Shown here: in pieces, positions 52,901 through 62,200 of the stretch
How positions within the stretch are numbered: the first letter of the stretch is position 1
Layout: the number at the start of each line of letters is the position of its first letter
NCBI RefSeq assembly: GCF_905475465.1
Contig: NC_062259.1
Coordinates: forward strand, 8,628,501-8,692,500
Reading direction: 5' to 3'
DNA: 64,000 bases
Source of the DNA: Pieris napi
Taxonomy: Eukaryota > Arthropoda > Insecta > Lepidoptera > Pieridae
Made by a program: the position numbers and the translations under genes
The notes under the pieces: model-generated
Told to the model about the DNA's origin: nothing
The model's database searches: none
The model's input: only the letters and a program-made list of their open reading frames with translations

Positions 52901-53177
52901 CAAGTTAAATATATCCTGGTGGTTATGTAGTGAGAGTTATTCAGGAGCTTTTATGTATGCCCAAGTTACGTATAATATTTTACATTCGTCATAATTTTAA
53001 TTATAGATGGCAGTATCTTAAAGAGATAAAAATATGTTAATTGCATGGAAAAGTTCAGAGAAACTTTGTACTTGTTATCGGTTCGGTTATTTATAGTTTG
53101 TTTATTCAATAGTGCCATGTCCTGGCTTTACATGGCTGGAGGATTTTTTAAAGCATTATAGATATTATATTATAGCT

Positions 53178-53213
<36 letters not shown>

Positions 53214-56200
53214 ATCTTGTGTGTTTGTATTTATACCCCTAAATAGCTAAACAGATTTTGATGATTTTTAAGTTAATTCAAGAATTGTTTAGATTTACAA
53301 TTAGATATTTTTAAGACGTGTACGTAGGTACTGGATACGTGGGGTACGCTACTAAATATGAAAAAAAATATGAAAAATGATATTTTTACCCTTTGCAACC
53401 CACAGCTCTAAGATCCGTATTCCAAGTTGTATATTAACCATTGATACAAGATTTAAGTTAAGATTAGATTCTAAAATGAGATATGATATCAGAACTCTGC
53501 CATATTCCAAAATCTCACTTATGTTGTTGTTTTCCCAGTTTTCTGTTGTTTAGTTTTTATTAATTTCTTTCATGTTTTTGTAACGTTTTGGTTCTGTTTA
53601 TTATAATATAATATCTATATTATTAAAAAAATTGATATATAAATACATATTTCTTAAATTTATGTAAAAATATGAGTACAATAAATATATAATGCTTAGA
53701 AACTAGGACTAAAGTAGTATTTAATGTTTATCTTCTAAATATTTGTAAGTAGTAACAGCAGACTGCAGAGTGCAGCTCAAAAAGCAGACAATGAACATTC
53801 AAAAGACTTTCATTTCATTTTGCGTTTCTTGCTAATTTTTATAAGGAAAACAAATGCTTAAAATTTGTAAAAAAAGAACCTAAAAGTCTATTTAATGTTT
53901 TTTCATAAATAATATGTTTAATCACCCAGCATGTCGTCTGTCAACCAAGGACTTAAGCAAAATCTCATTAATCATTAACCAAATCGCACTTAAAACAAGT
54001 TTTAGCTTAAAATCAGATTTTCAAAAAAAAAGCTAGAGTAGCAATATTATTTCAAATGTAGACTCAGATGGTATTTGATTTGAAAAACGTCTTAGAATAC
54101 GGGCCTCATTTTCTAGATCAAAGTATTTTTTCAAAACATGTATATTTGTAGATAGAAAACTTATTAAGATTATTTTTTACACACTTTTTAAAGGCCTGTG
54201 ATACGTGTAAAGAAGAGTACTTCAACCTTCAACCTGAAAATCCTGAAGGCTGCACCAAATGCTATTGCTTTGGAAGAACTACCAGATGTTCCAGTTCTTT
54301 CTTATCCTGGGCTGAGGTAAATACATTGGTATAAGAAACATGTATTTTAAGTATTTTTTATATTATTTATGCGTCTTTGTAATGTAGCGATTTATTTTTT
54401 TCCAATACACAAATATACAGTATTTACCTACAACATTCTTAACCTTAACCTTTAATTTCTTATAGGTAATTACAAAATATAGGTTTATAGTGTATAATAT
54501 ATTTATTAAATGGGTTTTTAAGTATCAATCTGTCTATCAAATGGCTTTCGGATCGAATTGGAATATCCATAACATAGTACCCAATCTTTTATGAAAAAAT
54601 GGGGAGTCACTGTGTCATGGAAACGGCCGTGTGTTGTTCATGAATACGTATGTGAAATAATAATCGATACATTCTGACGACAGTTGACGATTAAAACTTT
54701 AAACGTACGTCGTAGATTCTCCGATTGTAACTTTATATAATTACATATATAATTAATTGCAAAACGCATTAAAATGGCGACACTTTTTCCGCGCGCGATG
54801 CGCTACTCGCTTATAATGAATTCTTTGATCGTTTAGCAAACCAGTGGTAATAATTTTAGATGAGAAAGACAGATTCCTAACTACAACGCCAAACTGTACC
54901 CCCCTGATTTTGTTATTATTAGGTTTTAATAAAATAAAATGTTTCAGATAAACGGGATGTCCGATTGGTACTTGGTGAATGTCGAAGCGAACAGAACATT
55001 GAATATATTCTCGTTGACGATTTCTCCAACCGTCCTCAACGACTCTGTGATTGGCGCGGAACTCGTCAGCAACGATGATGGCTCTCAAAAAGTTGTCTAT
55101 TTTGGAGCACCGGACTATTATTTGGGTACTGTTTATTTTGTAATCTTTCTGCAATATAATAATGTATCTACAGCGACCTCGCCTTGGCACGGTAGGAGAA
55201 CTCAGGGATAATGTAGCATTACAATTGTGATAAAAATTAAAGCTTTTCAGTCGTTTTTGAATTTGGTAAAATGATCTTATATTAACGTTAACGTAAAAGT
55301 TAATATATGTACTATATATTTAATTTCCGTAATAAAATTTAATAATATATAAATTTAATCATCCCAGGCAAACGTCTAACATCCTACGGCGGTTATCTAA
55401 CATACTCCATTTTCTACACGAGCCGAGAGGATGGTCACGCAGTAGCGGCCGCTGATGTAATAATCGGTGGTTCAAATAGCTACATAGTACACAACAGCAT
55501 CGAACAGCCGCCGTCTCTAGAAAACTGGCTTCATAGTGTCAGGATGTCAGAGGATGAATTCACGAATCTAGATGGATCTGCTGTAACAAGGGATCAGTTT
55601 ATGAATGTCCTGGCCAACATCACATGTATCTATATCAGGGCAACGTATTGGCATGAAGCTTTCACTGCCAGGTATTATAAAGTTTATTAATAATTGTAGA
55701 TTACTTATTTAAGAAAGCAAATGCCATTTGCATATACATCATTCCTTCATAGTTTATACTATTTCGACAGCGATGACGTCTTATAACTTATTATTAAAAA
55801 CAAGTGACGCTACCTTCACTAACACTGCCCTAGCTAATCTTTTAATATCAAGGTCTCAGATTTATATATCTCTATATTTCTGATATTCTATGCCTGACGC
55901 GCTATTATTTTTTGGTCTAAGGCCGGTTTCCTCCCGATAGTTTCTTCACCGTAGTGTCAAATGCGCTCAGTATTAGTATAACAATATATCAAAATAATAT
56001 ATGAAAACTTAATTCCCTAATCTTTGATATCACGTCGCTGTTTAAATGCATAAATTCATAGAAAGCAAGCTTCATCTTATATTGTGTTTATAAATAGCGC
56101 CTTGTAGTGTTCATACAAAGGGCGTCTAAATTAAAATTCATCGAAATCCCTCAAGCATTCTGTCCATTTAAACCCACCCCCTTGTTCTTTCATAGATGAG

Positions 56201-59200
56201 CTGGACTGACTCTCCTTTTGTCTAATCGTATATACATCTAATTTCAGGCTGATCGGTGTGACATTAGACGTGGGCGTAGAAGAATACGCAGAAGCGGACA
56301 GAAGAGCGACTTCGGTAGAAGAGTGTCAGTGTCCTAAGGCGTATCGAGGTCTCTCTTGTGAACAATGTGCTGAGGGGTACTACAGACTTAGCACCGGCCC
56401 TCATGCTGGCTTCTGTGTCCCGTGCCAGTGCAATGGGCACTCCGGAGAATGTGATGTTAATACTGGAGTGTGTTTGGTAAGTGCCAAATTATAAATAAAG
56501 TAAATATTAAGTCCATGTATAGTATACATTTTTAACTTTGGCGAATTTATGTATATACTATATATACTCTATATAAACTGCTAAAAGTTCAAGACGTTGA
56601 AATGACTCATAAAAAATATTTGGATCTTAGATTGGATATTATTACGAAGATGGGTTGGAAATGTTTTTAAATTTTTCAAGTAAGGGGTTTTCAGCAAGTT
56701 TTAGGAAAGGGTCTATTATATTAGAAAATTGTAATTTGCCCTCGTTTTTAGAAGACTGAAACATTTTTTCAGTCTGTTTCAGAGCTTAGTGTAGTCGAGT
56801 GGTGCAGTTTTCAGGTGGTTTCAGAGCTGGTTATACCCCTTTGATGAAGGAATATTCTAGAGTGAACTTTCTAGGTGTGAGACAAGGACGGAATGATACG
56901 CGAAAGAGAGGAAAAATCGAAATCGTCTCGAAGCCAGAGAGAACATTCTAGAACGCCGTCGATAAAGCAGCCATGTGCGAAATAGATAAAGAGTGCCTAC
57001 GTTCTAGAATTATGCGCTAAGGATAGAACATCAGCTACTCAGTACCAGCCTAGAAAGTTCTAGACCATCGTTCAAGAATGATCCTGGAACGAAATGCGAC
57101 CCGTTAATTCAGTTTCGAGTGCGATTCCCAAATATTAACATCGAAGAGATAAAGTGCAAATAGTGAACCTAATTGATAAAGTATAGTGTTGTGTGAAGTG
57201 CGCTTATTGAAGTTATTAGTGACGGAATTTTGTGCGTCGTAATTAGTATATTTTTGCGCGTAATTTGCGTCTTTTTAGTGTAATTAAATTTTTCATTGTT
57301 TTATTGAAGAGATAAACCCTACTACTACTAAGATCTACGGCGTTTTTTATCCGATCACCTAGGTCGTAACAATATTTAAAGTGGAACTTTCATATATCAT
57401 ACATAATCAAAAAACTAAAATCACTTAAAGGCAGATTTTGATCAATGTCAAAATTGCGGAATCGCTACGTCTTTTAATTAACAATTGTTTAGTCAAGTAA
57501 CATTTAATATATCTAATTGAAATATGGGGTACATCATGCAAAAACAAAATTTCTAACATACAAACACTACAAAAAAAAACGTGTGGCACTCGGGGACTGC
57601 CGTGATAAAGCTATTGCATGGCATTTATTTATCAAATTTATACATTTTTATTTTAATACGCAGTCTGCGTTCTGTCCCAATCTAACGCACCTGCGCTACG
57701 TCACCGATCACGCCAGCCCGATGTGAGACGCAGTATGCGTTCTGTCCCGCTCTAACGTGTATTGGCCGCACCTATATTACGTCATCGTAGGTTAGGTTTT
57801 TATTTTCGTTTTCGGAATTTCTTGATTCGGTCGCCGCGCTCAAAGCCCGGGATAAAATCTATGCAACAGCTTAAAAACTATTTACATACAATTTTTTTCG
57901 GGCTGACTAATAACATATACCAAGAAACCAAAATTAAGACGATTAAACAACTATATGTTAAACAAATCGAACACTACACACTCGTCGAGTTGGATTATCT
58001 TTGCGAAGCCGCGTTATTCGTAGAATATACAAATTATTTGAAGAAGTCTATTAAGGGTGTGCATTTATGTAATATATTAAAAATGTGTAATATTAGCAAA
58101 TTGAAAAGGGCATTATAGTATTACTAAAATTAGGATGGCTGATAGCGACGTGTATCTCTTTTTTTTGTAATGAGAAATAAAATGCTTTAAACATTAATAT
58201 TACAAAGTTGTATTGTTATACTTATTGTAAACTACATTGCTTATTCGCAACACTTATGACAATTGACATTAAAATGTCTTTCCGCAGGAGTGTACTGACA
58301 ACACAATGGGTGACCACTGCGAGCAATGTATCGAAGGATATCATGGAGATGCAACTATTGGCACACCGCGTGACTGTTTAATCTGTGCTTGTCCAATGCC
58401 GTATATCTCGAACAAGTAAGTTAGTTGTCTAATACATGTGTCTTTAATGAGACATCATGGAACATTACGATCTTCAACAAGTTTAATTAGCGATAACTAA
58501 TTAGTTATTAAGTGATACTAAATAAGCTTTGTTTTCTCCTGAAAGCTTTTATTTCTCTATAGAATATTCCAAAATACAAAATATGTACTCCATAATAAAG
58601 CGGTATTTTACATAGCATATAACCCCGAGTTTTGATTCCCCGATAATTTTAAGACGTGGACTAAGTCTTTCGATCATAATTATTTCGGGTTAGACACAGA
58701 AGATTGATGACCGTTTTTCATTTTTAATATAAATGTATCTGTGGTAATATATTCCTTAATAAATCTTGATATCAAAATAAAATGTTGTAAATATTTCTAA
58801 ATAAAATATGAATTGTCATATAATGTTATAATTTTTTTTCAGTTTCGCCATTGGTTGTGACTTAAGTGAGAATGGCTCTCTAATATCATGTGTCTGCAAG
58901 CCTGGTTATGGAGGAGTTCGTTGTCAGTTCTGCGCGGCTGGTTACTATGGCAACCCAGAAGAAATTGGTATAAAAATATTCCTTTGTAAACATTTACGCA
59001 CTTAATATTAATTTTTTTTGTGATGGATTATTTGAAGGGATGAAATCATGTATTCATGTAATTTAAACTATAAAAATCTGTAATCAAAATTGTTTTTTTT
59101 TTAATATAGGCGATTACTGCAAGCCGTGCAACTGTTCTGGCAATATCAATACCAACGATCCGAGCTCGTGTGACAGCGTTTCTGGAGATTGCTTGAAATG

Positions 59201-62200
59201 TGTTAACAACACTGCTGGAACTGCCTGCAATCTTTGCGCGCCTGGATTCTTTGGAGATGCTATTTTCTCCAAAAATTGTACAGGTAAGCTGAAAATTAAA
59301 AAAAAAGCTAAGTATTATATATATATATATATATTTTTTTTTTTTAATTATATCACTGCTGCATTAAAGATGATATTTTGATACCTTTACAGTTACGAAG
59401 GGCAGTCAAAAATATTAATCAATATCAAACTCAGTCAACGCTTTAAACTTTCAGATTTAATAAACTTAATTAGAAACAAATAGGGAAATATGTAATTTTT
59501 GTCTTTCTTATAAAATTCAAACAGTTATTTAATCCAATAAATGATTTAAAAAGAATTAAAAGTTAATAGGATTAAGGCAAAACATGCAAAAACTATTTAA
59601 ATGTTAAATTTCCAAATTGTCATTATAGCGTGCGTATGCGACGAATTCGGTATGGAGCGTTGTGATCCGACAACGGGTACGTGTGTTTGTCGGAGTGGCG
59701 TGATTGGCCCGACTTGTGACCAATGTGCCCCTAACCATTGGGGTCTGAATTCTGGCCAGGGTTGTACGCCATGCGACTGCGCACTTGCTTCTGAAGCCGC
59801 ACAGTGTGATGATAACACCGGACAGTGCAGGTCTGTATTAATAAGTTTCTTTCATTCATCTGAATAAAAATCAATAAACGATGTAGTGATTGCGTAATAG
59901 ATAAGAAACATGAAAGATAAGTGTTTTTTTAACATTTTTTTCTAGTAATAGAAATAATTGTCTCTTGGTAGAAGGCTAACGCGACCCCAAGTATCCTCAT
60001 TGGTGATGGGTAGTGTTTGTTTAGTCGGTAGGGCTTTTATAGTTACTACCACACTCCGTGCGCAACTGCATTTACCTCGTTACAAAGTTGTTTTGACCCG
60101 GCAAACGTTGTTTTGCCATGTATATCATTTTTAGGAAACATTGTTTAGTTCAATAAAAATAGGGGTTGATCGTAGAGGGGTGAAAATTAGGGGTTGTATG
60201 TATTTTTGTATGCTGTATCATAAAAAAACAATAATGTTTGTCTAAAAATAAAAAAATAAATTTGGGGTGAACATTATCACTTAGGGGTTTGAAAGATAAA
60301 TAGTAGCAGTTTCTCAGACTCACTGAATATGCATACAAAATTTCATAAGAATCTGTCGGGCCGTTTCGGAGGAGTAAGGGAACGAACATTGTGACACGAG
60401 AATTTTATATATAGAGATAACATCTCAAATTGTATAAACTTTCATGATATTTCAATATGCGCATTTTTTTTCATCTGAGATATTTTGCACATATATAAAT
60501 AATTTATAATAATTGTATTAGTTTAATAATATAATTAAAACAGGTTGATTTTTGTACTGTTACACTGTGACCCCACTTGCAAAATCTATGAATATGTTAA
60601 AAACACTCTTTATACTCCTACCGGACTTCTTGTCTATCCCATAGATAATAATTTATGTTCTTTTTAACATATAATCGTACCTGGTAATTTTACGTGATTT
60701 TCTTATTAGTATAATGAATTTGTTTATAGATGTGCTAAAGGTGTTACTGGAAAACATTGTGACCAGTGTGCTGCTGGTTATTGGAACTACACTAGATATG
60801 GATGTGATCGTAAGTTCATTTAATTATTTATATATATTTTTATTATTTATTGTATATTAGTGTATATAAGCTTTCTCTACCGTTTATTAATTTTATTAAA
60901 GTAGTGAAACAAGTTGTAGTCCTTGTCACTTTTCGTTAATCTCTATACAAAAGTTTATTCCTGAAAAAACCACAGTGAACCAAAACAAAAGTTGTGTGTT
61001 AAAAGTGTTTATTAGCAATATTTGCCTTTGGTCGTATTATATTAAAATCAGTGCGTTACCAAACATTTTATTGTATGAAATTGAATGTTTTTCTGTTTGC
61101 TTTTTGGACGTTTACAGTCCGTAGTTTATACAATTATTACTAAGAGCTGATTTACACAGGGTCAGTAACTGACTACAAATTCGAGGCAAGTCAGTGCTGA
61201 CCCGAAAAAAACCCTGTGTAAACTGATTTGAAGTCAGTACAGTGGCTTGAAGTCAGCGCTGACTTGAATATTCGGACACGAATATTTTAAAGTCAGTTGG
61301 CGCCCCCCGCCACCCGCGCACCCCCGCGCCAGCCAAATAAACCCCGTGTAAACAGACAAGTCAGTGCGTGGTTAGTCACTGCCGCTGCGTTGTAGAGTGA
61401 CCACGTTTTTTTGGCTGGCGATAAAAATTAAGCTTAGCGAAGACGAAACCTTAAAATTGGTGCAATTATATGGCGAAAACGAGTGCCTTTGGGATATTAA
61501 ATCCCTAAATTACCGCAATAATGAAATGCGGTCAACAGCGTTGCAAAATATGGCTCAACAAATGCAAATTGAAGGGCTCACTTCTACTGAAGTAAAAAAT
61601 AAAATTAAAGCCATAAGGGCTACATATTATTTAGAGCTCGACAAGATACAAAAATCCACCAGATCTGGCGCTAGTGGGAACGTATATGTCCCAAAAGTCA
61701 AGTGGTTTCAAGAACTGGACGGCTTTATAAAAATGCTATTGTAAATAAATAAATAATTTTTTCAACAAATAATTAAATCGTCGTTTCAGTTGTTTTCGCG
61801 AATTCATTTTTCCCACTGACTTCACACACGTGTGGTCATCGTGAGAAACGCACCACTACTACTTACTTCATGTAAACAGTTAAAGTCAGTCGCGGCGCCG
61901 ACATTGGCGCTGCGACTGACTTGTCTACTTACCCTGTGTAAATCAGCCATAATACAGTGTCGCTGTATGGTTCTTGGGCTTAAATGGGTTTTTTGATTAT
62001 TTTTTCATAGACAACAAGGTCTGTTCTTCTGAGAGTTTTGGGTTAAGGACATGCTGTTGGGCAATTGTTATTGTTAAATAGTGATTCGAATGTTCACCTC
62101 AGGGTTGAGACTCGCATTTATTAATAATGATATTAATTTCCCAACAGATTGTAATTGCAACACTGGATATTCGGTTGGCTTCATGTGCAATGCTACAGGC

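Larger units (their letters stand above)
51144..54289 (+). other. LanA: LanA LEb array, exons 25-28
   Basis: Residues 1374-1572: LE modules with CLCDFMGSTELEC, CKGNVIGRTCSSCRTGYYGF, CICPKNVEGENCDRC, CKENVIGRVCDHC and CKKHVRGQACDTC. The array ends at CYCFGRTTRC, the entry to L4. Exons 26 and 27 flank a seven-unit tandem repeat. Confidence 0.92.
54290..56323 (+). other. LanA: LanA L4 (domain IVa) globule, exons 28-31
   Basis: Residues 1573-1767 carry the laminin IV type A globule. Typical pieces are YFGAPDYYLG, SYGGYLTYSIFYTSRED and VIIGGSNSYIVHNS. VTRDQFMNVLANITCIYIRA follows, ending at VEECQCPKAYRG, where LE modules resume. Confidence 0.92.

Noticed and set aside
54753..55190. 145-codon minus-strand frame
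   Set aside because: It is a shadow of LanA exon 29 on the opposite strand.
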